Assembly (NCBI RefSeq): GCF_027580225.2 | Contig: NC_073354.2 | Location: 28,106,001-28,170,000, forward strand | DNA: 64,000 nt | Direction: 5' to 3' | DNA from: Misgurnus anguillicaudatus | Taxonomy: Eukaryota > Chordata > Actinopteri > Cypriniformes > Cobitidae | In this document: positions 24,831 to 37,519 of the stretch, one piece after another | Numbering within the stretch: position 1 is the stretch's first letter | Layout: each line of letters begins with the position of its first letter | Notes under the pieces: generated by a model | Database searches by the model: none | The model's input: only the letters and a program-made list of their open reading frames with translations | Told to the model about the DNA's origin: nothing | Made by a program: the position numbers and the translations under genes

Positions 24831-27800
24831 CCTTAAATCTTTTAATATCATGTAGAAAATGTTCAGACAGGAGAGAAAAGTCGTGAAACAAGGATGAGGC
24901 CTAAAGCTGCATACACACCAGCAACGACAAAGCGCCACAATAACGTTAATTTCAAATAAAGCTTGTTGACTTCTGGCGACTCGAGTGACAGTGACCGCTG
25001 TCATCAAGAAGTGGGCATGTCTAGCTATGCAACAAAGTTGAGGAAAGTCCAACTTTATGCAAACGATGAGCGACTACCAATGCGATTGAAGCAGTCATTC
25101 GTCTTTCTCCAGTAACTGAGAGGATGGTTACTCGTTTGTTTATAATTAGGACAACTAGAATTAGGAACGACCTCGGCTGAGTCCAAATACTTGGTGTTTC
25201 GAGTCGGTCAGTAGTATGATTTGAGTACTGTTTGATCTTACAAAATTATATTACAAAATGTTAAGAAGTATACCAAATGTTAAGTTAACCCCAAACCCAA
25301 GTGAAGTTTAACATTTTTGGACATGACAAAATTTATTTAGGGAAAGCCGTACAACCTGTTTGAAAGAGACGGGTGACAGACAGCAACAGTCCATGAAGAT
25401 TCTGAAAGGAGATAAAATCGATGTGCTTCCTTAAATCTTTTAATATCATGTAGAAAATGTTCAGACAGGAAAGAAAAGTCGTGAAACAAGGATGAGGCCT
25501 TAAGCTGCATGCACACCAGCAACGGCAAAGCGCCACAATCACGTTAATTTCAAATAAAGCTTGTTGACTTATGGCGACTCGAGTGACAGTGACCGCTGTC
25601 GTCAAGAAGTGGGCATGTCGTGTCCAGCTATGCAACAAAGTTGAGGAAAGTCCAACTTTATGCAAACAATGAGCGACTACCAACGCGATTGAAGCAGTCA
25701 TTCTTCTTTCGTCAGTAACTGAGAGGATGGTTACTCGTTTGTTTATAATTAGGACAACTAGAATTAGGAACGACCTCGGCTGAGTCCAAATACTTGGTGT
25801 TTCGAGTCAGTCAGTAGTATGATTTCAGTACTGTTCGATCTTACAAAATTATATTACAAAATGTTAAGAAGTATACCAAATGTTAAGTTAACCCCAAACC
25901 CAAGTGAAGTTTAACATTTTTGGACATGACAAAATTTATTTAGGGAAAGCCGTACAACCTGTTTGAAAGAGACGGGTGACAGACAGCAACAGTCCATGAA
26001 GATTCTGAAAGGAGATAAAATCGATGTGCTTCCTTAAATCTTTTAATATCATGTAGAAAATGTTCAGACAGGAGAGAAAAGTCGTGAAACAAGGATGAGG
26101 CCTTAAGCTGCATGCACACCAGCAACGGCAAAGCGCCACAATCACGTTAATTTCAAATAAAGCTTGTTGACTTATGGCGACTCGAGTGACAGTGACTGCT
26201 GTCGTCAAGAAGTGGGCATGTCGTGTCCAGCTATGCAACAAAGTTGAGGAAAGTCCAACTTTATGCAAACAATGAGCGACTACCAACGCGATTGAAGCAG
26301 TCATTTGTCTTTCGCCAGTAACTGAGAGGATGGTTACTCGTTTGTTTATAATTAGGACAACTAGAATTAGGAACGACCTCGGCTGAGTCCAAATACTTGG
26401 TGTTTCGAGTCGGTCAGTAGTTTGATTTCAGTACTGTTCGATCTTACAAAATTATATTACAAAATGTTAAGAAGTATACCAAATGTTAAGTTAACCCCAA
26501 ACCCAAGTGAAGTTAAACATTTTTGGACATGACAAAATTTATTTAGGGAAAGCCGTACAACCTGTTTGAAAGAGACGGGTGACAGACAGCAACAGTCCAT
26601 GAAGATTCTGAAAGGAGATAAAATCGATGTGCTTCCTTAAATCTTTTAATATCATGTAGAAAATGTTCAGACAGGAGAGAAAAGTCGTGAAACAAGGATG
26701 AGGCCTTAAGCTGCATGCACACCAGCAACGACAAAGCGCCACAATTACGTTAATTTCAAATAAAGCTTGTTGACTTATGGCGACTCGAGTGACAGTGACC
26801 GCTGTCGTCAAGAAGTGGGCATGTCGTGTCCAGCTATGCAACAAAGTTGAGGAAAGTCCAACTTTATGCAAACAATGAGCGACTACCAACGCGATTGAAG
26901 CAGTCATTCGTCTTTCGCCAGTAACTGAGAGGATGGTTACTCGTTTGTTTATAATTAGGACAACTAGAATTAGGAACGACCTCGGCTGAGTCCAAATACT
27001 TGGTGTTTCGAGTCGGTCAGTAGTATGATTTGAGTACTGTTTGATCTTACAAAATTATATTACAAAATGTTAAGAAGTATACCAAATGTTAAGTTAACCC
27101 CAAACCCAAGTGAAGTTTAACATTTTTGGACATGACAAAATTTATTTAGGGAAAGCCGTACAACCTGTTTGAAAGAGACTGTTGACAGACAGCAACAGTC
27201 CATGAAGATTCTGAAAGGAGATAAAATCGATGTGCTTCCTTAAATCTTTTAATATCATGTAGAAAATGTTCAGACAGGAGAGAAAAGTCGTGAAACAAGG
27301 ATGAGGCCTTAAGCTGCATGCACACCAGCAACGGCAAAGCGCCACAATCACGTTAATTTCAAATAAAGCTTGTTGACTTATGGCGACTCGAGTGACAGTG
27401 ACCGCTGTCGTCAAGAAGTGGGCATGTCGTGTCCAGCTATGCAACAAAGTTGAGGAAAGTCCAACTTAATGCAAACAATGAGCGACTGCCAACGCGATTG
27501 AAGCAGTCATTCGCCTTTCGCCAGTAACTGAGAGGATGGTTACTCGTTTGTTTATAATTAGGACAACTAGAATTAGGAACGACCTCGGCTGAGTCCAAAT
27601 ACTTGGTGTTTCGAGTCGGTCAGTAGTATGATTTGAGTACTGTTTGATCTTACAAAATTATATTACAAAATGTTAAGAAGTATACCAAATGTTAAGTTAA
27701 CCCCAAACCCAAGTGAAGTTTAACATTTTTGGACATGACAAAATTTATTTAGGGAAAGCCGTACAACCTGTTTGAAAGAGACGGGTGACAGACAGCAACA

Positions 27801-29076
27801 GTCCATGAAGATTCTGAAAGGAGATAAAATCGATGTGCTTCCTTAAATCTTTTAATATCATGTAGAAAATGTTCAGACAGGAGAGAAAAGTCGTGAAACA
27901 AGGATGAGGCCTTAAGCTGCATGCACACCAGCAACGGCAAAGCGCCACAATCACGTTAATTTCAAATAAAGCTTGTTGACTTATGGCGACTCGAGTGACA
28001 GTGACCGCTGTCGTCAAGAAGTGGGCATGTCGTGTCCAGCTATGCAACAAAGTTGAGGAAAGTCCAACTTAATGCAAACAATGAGCGACTGCCAACGCGA
28101 TTGAAGCAGTCATTCGTCTTTCGCCAGTAACTGAGAGGATGGTTACTCGTTTGTTTATAATTAGGACAACTAGAATTAGGAACGACCTCGGCTGAGTCCA
28201 AATACTTGGTGTTTCGAGTCGGTCAGTAGTATGATTTCAGTACTGTTCGATCTTACAAAATTATATTACAAAATGTTAAGAATTATACCAAATGTTAAGT
28301 TAACCCCAAACCCAAGTGAAGTTTAACATTTTTGGACATGACAAAATTTATTTAGGGAAAGCCGTACAACCTGTTTGAAAGAGACGGGTGACAGACAGCA
28401 ACAGTCCATGAAGATTCTGAAAGGAGATAAAATCGATGTGCTTCCTTAAATCTTTTAATATCATGTAGAAAATGTTCAGACAGGAGAGAAAAGTCGTGAA
28501 ACAAGGATGAGGCCTTAAGCTGCATGCACACCAGCAACGACAAAGCGCCACAATCACGTTAATTTCAAATAAAGCTTGTTGACTTCTGGCGACTCGAGTG
28601 ACAGTGACCGCTGTCATCAAGAAATGGGCATGTCTAGCTATGCAACAAAGTTGAGGAAAGTCCAACTTTATGCAAACGATGAGCGACTACCAATGCGATT
28701 GAAGCAGTCATTCGTCTTTCGCCAGTAACTGAGAGGATGGTTACTCGCTTGTTTATAATTAGGACAACTAGAATTTGGAACGACCTCGGCTGAGTCCAAA
28801 TACTTGGTGTTTCGAGTCGGTCAGTAGTATGATTTCAGTACTGTTCGATCTTACAAAATTATATTACAAAATGTTAAGAAGTATACCAAATGTTAAGTTA
28901 ACCCCAAACCCAAGTGAAGTTTAACATTTTTGGACATGACAAACTACGCAATCATCATGTAACAGACTCGAAAAAATGTATTTAGGGAAAGCCGTACAAC
29001 CTGTTTGAAAGAGACAGGTGACAGACAGCAACAGTCCATAAAGATACTGAAAGGAGATAAAATCGATGTACTTCCT
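24831..29076. repeat. Satellite array, 603-bp unit, about seven copies
   Basis: The anchor CCTTAAATCTTTTAATATC recurs at about 24,831, 25,430, 26,033, 26,636, 27,239, 27,842 and 28,445. Central spacing is exactly 603 bp. The first unit is about 4 bp shorter, and the last carries an approximately 38-bp insertion (near 28,940) and then degrades. Internal units differ by only a few bases, while the edge units share variants with each other (for example CATGTCTAGC in place of CATGTCGTGTCCAGC). Every unit includes a segment homologous to the nested MITE at about 40,377-40,728 in the opposite orientation. A recurring minus-strand 101-122-codon frame is a by-product of the repeat. Confidence 0.95.
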
Positions 29077-29622
29077 TGTGTGACTAAATAGAACATTGTG
29101 TATGTAGACTTATAAATACCCCAAAAGGACCATGAACAACCATGTTTTGTCATAATGGCTACTGTCTATTGGGTTGACCTTGCTCATCCAATTAACTCAG
29201 GGCTCAATATCCATTGATCCAGTACACATCAGCATATTGATTGTTCTTGACCACGCAACTGATACATCTCACTGATAGTGTTTAGTCAATTCTTTAACAT
29301 AGTAAATAAGAGCATCCGCAGGATTACTCCCTAAGAGGAAACATCTAAAACCAGAGAGTCCACAGGATAGTACACTTAACAGAAGAGAGATAGTACACAA
29401 CCTTGTAGATATCGAACACAACATCAACACTCCTCTTTTACATATACTGTAAAAAAGATTTGTTGTTTCAACTTAAAAAATTAAGTTAAATGGTTGCCTT
29501 AAAATTTTGACTTGATTTAAGTAAAAAATATTAGTTGATTCAAAAAAGTTGGCAAAATTGTTGTGTCAACTAATATTTTAAGTAAGGCTGTCAAAAGATT
29601 AATCGCGACCAATCACATATAC

Positions 29623-30070
29623 TAGGGGTGTAACGATTAACCGTGCAATGCGCGTTTTCTCAATGAATGAATATGAATGAATTACGGTGAAATCTCGACA
29701 CATCCGAACGCCAGGGGGCGCTCCTGTGCAGAAACTCCCTTGTGCCACAGAAGAAGTAGCATTACGAATGCTATTCCAGGAAATGTCTACAGGAATATTT
29801 ATATCACTGTTCTTCAAATTGTTTCAGGTATTTTCATGATAATAAAGAATATTTTAAATGATTTTGTTTAAGGAGTGTTGCTTTTTTAAATGCACGTTAT
29901 AAACGACTCCGACTCATAATGATTTTAGATTGATAAGGACTTCCTACTAACCAAATGCCGTAGTACACGCACAAGCTGTGCATGAAACAAAGAATCGCAG
30001 CCTTGCGATTCAGAATCGATTTCAGACAGGCATTTTTAATGGGACACACGGTTGAATCGTTACACCCCAA
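29623..30070. mobile_element. hAT-type MITE, innermost, perfect 8-bp TSD
   Basis: The ends TAGGGGTGTAACGATT and AATCGTTACACCCCAA are flanked by ACATATAC on both sides (29615-29622 and 30071-30078). The interior resembles 37,151-37,516 (shared ATTACGGTGAAAT and GGGCGCTC words). Confidence 0.9.
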
Positions 30071-30272
30071 ACATATACAAAATAAAAGTTTTGTGTTTGC
30101 AAAATATATATGTTTGTGTGTGTACTGTGTGTATGTATATATAAATACACACAAGTATGATTTTAAGAAAAAATTTATTTAGGTATAATTTTTTTATTTA
30201 ATAATATAAAATATATCAAAATATATATATAAATATACATGTTTCTTAAATAGAAACATTAATGTGTGTATA

Positions 30273-30430
<158 letters not shown>

Positions 30431-30689
30431 TTACACACATAAATTACACACATAAATTATGCTAATTATGTAAAATGCACACACATAAATTATGCGAATT
30501 TTTTTACATTTTGTATGCGATTAATCGCAATTAATCTTTTGACAGCCTTAATTTTAAGCTGAATAAACTCAAAAAGTAAGTTACATGGTTGCCTTAAAAT
30601 TTGAAGTTAAACCAGCAAATCTTTTTTTACGGTTTACAATGGATATATACAGACTTGATTACAAAAAAATATTGTTGAATTACTCTTGA

Positions 30690-30985
30690 ATGATCCTGTT
30701 GCTCAATTGTAAGAGCATTGTGATAACAGCGCAAATGCTGTGAGATCAAATCTCAAATATATGTCTACATTGAATGCTCTGTAAGTTGTTTTCAATGTAA
30801 AAAATATTTGTTGGTTCAACTTAAAAAAAATCTAAGTTATCGGGTTGCCTTAAAATTTTAAATTCATGCAACTTAAAAATATTGACTGAAAAAAATTGTG
30901 TCAACTTATATTTTTAAGTTGAAATAACATTTTAAGGCAACCAGGTAACTTACTTTAAGTTAAACCAACTTTTTTAACAGTGTAT
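30690..30985. repeat. SINE-like head followed by a CAACTTAA-type MITE
   Basis: About 30,695-30,790 has a SINE-like order (TTGCTCAATTGTAAGAGCATTG, then GATCAAATCTC, then CTCTGTAAGTTG). About 30,795-30,985 is a palindromic element with GTTGGTTCAACTTAA and complementary arms, related to the outer element of the nest. Confidence 0.55.
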
Positions 30986-31314
30986 AAATGCATATTTAAA
31001 TGTAAAATAGTTGTTTCGTACTAAAGAGTGTACATCATCATGTAAAAAAATACAAACAAAAAATACAAACAATTCAGCTTGTCCAAACAAATAAAATCAA
31101 AACTATAAAAAAGACAAAAGTCAAATGTATGAGATTACATCATAGCAACTGATGAGGAGTCAGAACACAGAAGCTTGGATGGCATCATGGACCAAAAAAA
31201 GTCCATAATCCAATAAATCTTATTTCAAAAATATAACAGTGAGTCCTAGTCCTCGTATCTGACTGGTTAAGAGACACCGAAAACGGCACCGGGACGTAAG
31301 ACTGTTATATTTCA

Positions 31315-31455
31315 CATTGCACATTTACACATCTGGCAGACGCTTTATTCAAAGTGACTTATAATGCATTCAAGGTTACATTTAAGCAGTACGAGTGTAC
31401 CCTGGGAATCCACTCCCCAAATGCTAACACACTGCTCTCTACACAGATGAGCTAA
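31315..31455 (-). repeat. SINE fragment, minus strand
   Basis: CATTTACACATCTGGCAGACG and TTATTCAAAGTGACTTA are the complement of the conserved fish SINE tail (AAGTCACTTTGGATAAA, then GCGTCTGCCAAATG). The tRNA-like head at the right end is degenerate. Confidence 0.65.
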
Positions 31456-31459
31456 CGAA

Positions 31460-32045
31460 CACCACAAGAATCTGGAAGCTACAACTAGAACTAAAATACA
31501 TCTACCTAAAAAAAGAAATCTAAAATAATGTTCTCATTAATACTTCTGTACATCCCATCTGACTCCAGGAGTCTATCTTTTGCTTTTTCTGAGGTAATGA
31601 AGTCCACATGGAGTTGAACGAGAGCCTCTCTTACACCAAACATGGCAATCGGCGTCTGATGAGTCATGCCCCCCTTTAAGCCACTTTAACCCCCAGCGCT
31701 CCATTTTTTACTCATAACAAATAACTCTGGAGACGGAGATCTGACGTTCCACTTACAGCTGGAACTCCGAGTGGCCGGACTTCACGAGCTGAAGTTTCTC
31801 CAAAGAAAAAACACAACTGCATACTTTCCATCTCTTCAGACTATCAGTCATGGGGCCCGAGGTCTGATACTCAGCAAAGAGCGCCGCACAGTAACCATGC
31901 AGAAAACTATAAAGCAAATGAGATGACAAAAACTGATCTGTCTTTTAAGCTTTTGAGGTTTCAGAACAAATTCGAGGACGTAAACAATACTAGTTTGAGT
32001 TATAAGTATGTGGTTTTATGGGCACTTTCTCCTTTCTATGAATTT
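31460..32045. other. No gene recognised
   Basis: Mixed sequence with no defined repeat ends or plausible exon. Confidence 0.35.
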
Positions 32046-32048
32046 GAG

Positions 32049-32504
32049 GGACAGTTTACCCAAAAACTTACATTGGGTCTATGTAAAGTTGTTAAAACTT
32101 GTATGAATTTCTTTCTTCTGTTAAAAACAAAAGATGATATTTTGATGGTAAGCAGACAGTTGATGCTACACATTGACTTCCATAGTAGGAAAAAACAATA
32201 CTATAGAAGTCAATGGGGACCATCAACTGTGTGCTGACACAGGTGGTCTCTGATAACAGGATTTTATTTTTGGATGAACTATCTCTTTAATTAGAGCGTG
32301 ACTAAGAGCTGACCTATTGACTTTCATAGTATTTGTTTTTCCTACTGTGGAAGTCAATGGGTACTGTCAACTGTGTGCTTACCATCATTGAGCAAAATAT
32401 CTTTGTGTTCAACAGAATAAAGAAACTCATACAGGTTTAAAACAACATGAGGATAAGAAAATGATAACAATTTTTATTTTTGGATGAACTATACCTTTAA
32501 CCTC
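32049..32504. repeat. AGGGACAGTTTACCC-type element with internal duplication
   Basis: The left end GGGACAGTTTACCCAAAAA pairs with GGATGAACTAT near 32,270 and again near 32,485. The right half (GGAAGTCAATGG, then CAACTGTGTGCTTACCATCA) is present twice. The same broad family includes 53,466-53,772 and 61,116-61,550. Confidence 0.6.
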
Positions 32505-32705
32505 CTAAGACCCGAGCTTTGGTTTGTCTTTTCTTTTCAGATTTTTTCAGCTATTTTGGGGTTAGGAAGAACCAATACATATAATAACCAAATCTTTTTC
32601 TTTGAACATGAATCAGTGTAACAGGTTCCAGCAACACAGAATTAAGTATTATGGTGCAAACAACAAAAAAGTGATGTCCATGTACGTGGACACACCAGTT
32701 CTAAC

Positions 32706-33748
32706 TTTGGGTTCACACCAGATGCGAGTTCAATGTTTTGCGCTAGTAGATTACATACAAAGTCAATGCAAAGACGCGACCATACGCGTCCTAGCGTGGG
32801 GTGATGCGAATGACGCTATATGGCCGACGCGTTTGCCGCGAAAACATGCTATTCGCCTCAAACGCTTCTTCGCCCAAGTAGAAAATATTCAACTTGAGCA
32901 AAAAATTTGCATGATACGAAGTTAAATCTCGAGAGAAATCTAAAGTGAGTAACGCAATGCCCTGCGTTTGGTGTGTACGCAGCTGTTGGTTTAAAGGTTC
33001 TCTAAGCGAATTCACACGTTTTAGACCATAAAACATTTTTTGTTACATACAGCAAACATCTCCTCAATATCTGCTTCCTACTTGACCGCTGATCAAACTG
33101 TAAAAAAACGCGATCTCTGTAGACAGCTCAGGCTCGACAAACGGCAATAACAACATAGTGGCCAAACCTAGCACAACAAAACAAAGTGTTCCAGCCAATA
33201 AACGACAAGAAGGATTTGGGGGTGGGGGTTGGGCGCGTTCATGAAAGCACGGACGGGAGAGGCGTTAGCTACGCTCCGTTTGTTTGAAAACAGTTCAAAC
33301 AGCAACAGGAAGTGACGTCGCACATTATTCGCTTAGAGAGCCTGTAACACCAGATGCGCTTGAGGCATTAAATTCACGTCTACCGCGCCTAGTTGGATAC
33401 TTGAACAATTTGAGTGTACTCGCTTTATTCGCGCGTGAAATTCTATTCATCGAAACATTCATGTGGAAATTCGCGTCATGGGAGGGGCTTCTGCAACTCC
33501 GCTCGCTTCCTGTACTCACGTCACTACTAGAGCAAGCTCCTGATTGTTTAACTTGGCGCGTTTTCCCCCCAAAGTTCAGAATTTTTAACTTGCGTGTTCC
33601 TGCGGCAAAGCTCAACCCGCGCGAATGAGGCGAAATCGTGTCTACCGCGCCACACAAAATGCATGTCAACTTGTCATTAAATTGACTTAACATTAAAATC
33701 GTTCACGCTTGACACCTGTACTGCGGCTGGTGTGAATGCAGCATTAGG
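32706..33748. mobile_element. CpG-rich DNA transposon remnant (TTCACACCAGATGCG ends)
   Basis: The left end GGTTCACACCAGATGCGAG pairs with GGCTGGTGTGAATGCAGC on the right. The block is CpG-rich against AT-rich flanks, and 33,335-33,680 is similar to 12,485-12,830. Frames in it are short and not conserved between copies. The termini and target duplication are unresolved. Confidence 0.55.
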
Positions 33749-33755
33749 AAGTTAA

Positions 33756-34121
33756 AGGTGCAGTGTGTAAACTTTAGCGGCATCTAGTGGTGAGGCAACC
33801 AACGACTCAGTCCACTTCTCACCTATCCCTTTTGAAACACATAGGGAAGCTACAGTAGCCGCCACCAGACAAAAATGTCATAGTCGGAGACAACTTAGTA
33901 AAAAAGTCCGTTAAGGGCTTCTGTAGAAACATGGCGGTACAAAATGGCGACTTCCATGTAAAGGGGCCCTCAGTGTATGTAGATTAAAACATCTCATTCT
34001 AAGGTAATAAACACATAACGGTTCATTATTAAAGGTCTTTATACACCCCTAATAATATTGTTTTGTATATCATTTTGCATTTCGGTCAAAGGGATCCTTC
34101 TAAAAATGACACACTGCACCT
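33756..34121. mobile_element. TTAA-flanked MITE (AGGTGCAGTG family), copy 3
   Basis: Inverted ends AGGTGCAGTGTG and complement, with TTAA at 33752-33755 and 34122-34125. It is the most compact copy (366 bp). It starts just beyond the right end of the preceding CpG-rich remnant. Confidence 0.85.
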
Positions 34122-34384
34122 TTAAAGAAAAAAAAATTAAGTTGAGGGAAACTAAGCATGTAGCTTTAGAAGAGAACTTCAGGGAACATTAAAAATATAG
34201 ATTCCCATCTAAAGCACATTTTCACAATAATGCTACTTGATCCTACAACATTTATCTTTTCTGCAGGCCAACTGGCTTCAGGATCTTAATAACAAATGAA
34301 AGCCAACTTCAGCCATGTGACCTCAGTCCTTTTTCACCCAAACTGTTTGAAATAGTATGATCAGTGAGATATGTTCAACTGGTA

Positions 34385-34500
34385 CAGTGTTACGTTAGCA
34401 GCACAAAAGGCCATGAATTTGATCCCAAGGATCATACATATTGATAAAATGCATAGCGTAAGCCACTTTGGATGAAAACATCTGCCAATTTTAATATAAA
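34385..34500 (+). repeat. SINE fragment
   Basis: A tRNA-like box-B remnant (GGCCATGAATTTGATCC) is followed by GTAAGCCACTTTGGATGAAA, a slightly mutated fish SINE tail. Confidence 0.65.
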
Positions 34501-34504
34501 GGTA

Positions 34505-35440
34505 TGATCAGTGAGCCAGACATGCTTGCTGATGCTTTCAGTTGTTGAAGTGAGCAATACTAGCATTGTATTGAATTCGGATATTTATTTAATTATCATC
34601 TTTTGTGTTCTTCAGTAAACAAGGAAGTCATACCGGTTTGGAATGACATCGGCCGGGTTAGTACATAATGCCATAATTGTATTTGGTTAAATCAAGTACA
34701 CTGCATAATATTGTCACACGACTCACACCTAAATCTTTGTTTATATAATGTTGTGATTCAAGCTACTAAACACTTTAAAAAATACCTCTAGATCCAAGGC
34801 TGCTTTAAAAATGCTGATTCACCTCATATATATTCAGCCATGCATGGGATCATTTGACCAAAGAGAAAAACACTACTTTGAAATGTACTTCACCTTCATG
34901 CTTGGGCTATTATATCAAGTACACTTTGCAGGGCATTTCAGAGCAAAAAAGTACTGTATCCAACCATTCAACAACACTGAGACTTTAATGGGCAAGCTGT
35001 AGTTAATCATGCTGTGCACGGCACGACTCTTACAGTCAGCCCAGACTCTCCAGCCAGCCAAAAAGTCAGCTTAAGGAGGGGGGTTAGCAGGACTACAGCT
35101 TAAGCATTTTCAAGCCATCCAAAAAGAAAAAAATCTTTAGAGTAACACAACCACATTCACATTGCTGTCGGTTCTCTGACTCTTTGAAGAGTGTAACTGA
35201 TTTTAAAACAATTGATCGACCCTAACATATGCTCCTTAAAAGGTCTTAATTCCGAATGTGTTACTGGAAATGGAAATCTGATCACTTTACATACGACAAA
35301 CAATCTTAACTCAATGTGCTTCTTAAGTTTCTTCATGCAAGTAATTGCATTTTTTCACATTGTGATCTCAATGTGTGATATAAATTCATAACTCACATTC
35401 ATTGACTGTGTTCACACAGCAGTTGTGACTCTGGTTTTAG
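34505..35440. other. No gene recognised
   Basis: AT-rich intronic sequence. No exon or clear repeat boundary was seen. Confidence 0.4.
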
Positions 35441-35448
35441 ACTGTTAA

Positions 35449-35684
35449 AGGCGGGGTGCATGATCTCTGAGAGCCAATGTTGACATTTGAAATCACATAA
35501 ACAAACACGCCCCTACCCCAATAGAATCTGGACCTTCTTTTGATAGACCCGCCCCACATATACGCAACCCAGGCACAGTGTCGGTTAGTAGACACGCCCC
35601 TTACTGCTGATTGCCTACAAGTGTGTTTGGTACTCGGCCAGCTCCCATTTCCAAAGTGTTTTTCAAAAATCATGCACCCCGCCT
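35449..35684. mobile_element. TTAA-flanked MITE (AGGCGGGGTGCA family), copy 2
   Basis: Inverted ends AGGCGGGGTGCATGAT and complement, with TTAA at 35445-35448 and 35685-35688. The interior closely matches 7,610-7,849 (shared GAGCCAATGTTGA and AATAGAATCTGGACC). Confidence 0.88.
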
Positions 35685-35745
35685 TTAAATACAGCTAAAT
35701 AAACAAGCAGAGTTGTGACCACTTTATATCGAGGGGTGAAAACCA

Positions 35746-35936
35746 GGGGCCCGTACCATGAAAATGGTTAAACAAACTCAGGGTTACAGGATTAGTTTCA
35801 GGTTGACAAAACCAAGCCAATGTTCAGGCCTTGTTGGTACAAGCTATTTTCATGGTACCCAAAACCCAGGATTTGCACAAACTAATCCTAAACAAAGCTG
35901 GTTAACCAACTAAACCGGCTTCATGGTATAGGCCCC
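35746..35936. mobile_element. Small MITE (GGGGCCCGTACCATGAA ends)
   Basis: The left end GGGGCCCGTACCATGAA pairs with TTCATGGTATAGGCCCC. Further paired motifs lie inside (GGATTAGTTT with AAACTAATCC-like). The target duplication is not clear. Confidence 0.7.
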
Positions 35937-36031
35937 AGAAGGGCGCAAGTGACATTTTGTGTAAAATGGAGATACATATTAAACGAAAGCTCTTGTTGAG
36001 CTCTTTCTGCTGCCAAAAGGGCACAAGTTAA

Positions 36032-36948
36032 AGGATTAGTCCATTTTCTTAAAAGAAAAATCCAGATAATTTACTCACCACCATGTCATGCAAAATGTTG
36101 ATGTCTTTCTTTGTTCAGTCGAGAAGAAATTATGTTTTTTGAGGAAAACATTGCAGGATTTTTCTAATTTTAATGGACTTTAATAGAGCCCAACATTTAA
36201 TACTTAACTCAACACGTAACAGTTTTTTTCAACGGAGTTTCAAAGGACTATAAACAATCCCAAACGAGGCATAAGGGTCTTATCAAGCAAAACGGTTGTC
36301 ATTTTTGACAATAAAAATAACAAATAAACACTTTTAAAGCACAACTTCTCGTCATGTAATTCCGGTCGTGATGCGCCAGCTGACCCCACGCAATACGTCA
36401 TGACGTTAAGAGGTCACAGAGGACGAACGCGAAACTCCGCCCCAGTGTTTACAAGTGTCTTGAAACAACAACGCAGGAACGGTCCTCTATGTCAACTGAT
36501 ACAAATTAATGTCTTTGTGTCAGTTTATTGTTTACAATGGTCCGCAAATGTGCGTTTTATATATGTAACACGTGACCTCCCTACGTCACTACGCATTTAC
36601 GTTAGGTCGCGCTGGATCGGATCTAGACGAGAAGTTGTGCTTTAAAAGTGTATATTTCTTATCTTTCTTGTCAAAAATAACAATCGTTTTGCTAGATAAG
36701 ACCCTTATGCCTCTTTTGGGATTGTTTATAGTCCTTTGAAACTCCGTTGAAAAAAAACTGTTAAGTGTTGAGTTAAGTATTAAATGTTGGGCTCTATTAA
36801 AGTCCATTAAAATAAGAAAAATCCTGCAATGTTTTTCTCAAAAAACATAATTTCTTCTCGACTGAACAAAGAAAGACATCAACATTTTGGATGACATGGT
36901 GGCGAGTAAATTATCTGGATTTTTCTTTTAAGAAAATGGAATATTCCT
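36032..36948. mobile_element. Long palindromic TTAA-target element
   Basis: Two arms of roughly 300 bp (36,032-36,350 and about 36,635-36,948) are near-perfect complements around an unpaired centre of about 280 bp. TTAA is at the left flank, with the one-base variant TGAA at the right. The ends begin AGGATTAGTCC. No transposase frame is present; it is probably a Kolobok-like MITE. Confidence 0.8.
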
Positions 36949-37150
36949 TGAATTAGATTTGGAGTTTAGAGTTTGAAATAAAGTACACAAAGTCAAAGCA
37001 AACCATGATATTTTTTTTGTTCTGGCCCTTCTGTAAAGTTGATGAAATGTCACTTACACCCCTCTGGTTCTCACAACAAGATATATACACACCTTACGTT
37101 TTTTTTTACAAACCTCACGACTGAATTTTGAGAACGAGAATATTTGAAAT

Positions 37151-37516
37151 TAGGGGTGCACAGATATATCGGCCGATTATGCTTCTCAAAGAATTACGGT
37201 GAAATGCCGCTACATCCAAAAGCCAGAGGGCGCTCTCGTGCAGAAACGCAATATGGGCAACAAAAGAAGAACCATTACACAAGCAGGTCCAGTAAATGGT
37301 TTAAGCATATATTTATATTGCTGTTCTTCAAACCTTTTCAGGTATTTTCATGATAATAAAGAATAATGATTATGTTTGATGAGTGTTGCTTTTTCAAATG
37401 CATGTTATAAATGACTCAAACTAACAGTGATTTCAGATCGATATCGTCTGTGGGATTCAGAATAGTTATCATCCAGGTATTATGAGTGTACATCGGCATG
37501 TATCATTGCATCCCTA
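37151..37516. mobile_element. hAT-like MITE, related to 29,623-30,070
   Basis: The ends TAGGGGTGCA and TTGCATCCCTA form short inverted repeats. The interior shares ATTACGGTGAAAT, GAGGGCGCTC and TTTCATGATAATAAAGAAT with the innermost nested element. The expected 8-bp duplication is not evident. Confidence 0.6.
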
Positions 37517-37519
37517 ACT

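Noticed and set aside
25333..28665. Family of 101-122-residue proteins repeated six times on the minus strand
   Set aside because: They are the same satellite unit read repeatedly, with no start context, splice signal or recognisable domain. Identity follows from the array, not selection.
24831..29076. CRISPR array
   Set aside because: Repeat units are 603 bp with no short repeat-spacer pattern, and the sequence is eukaryotic.
36400..36645. 81-codon frame in the centre of the palindrome
   Set aside because: It lies in the unpaired loop of a MITE with no recognisable domain and no supporting signals.
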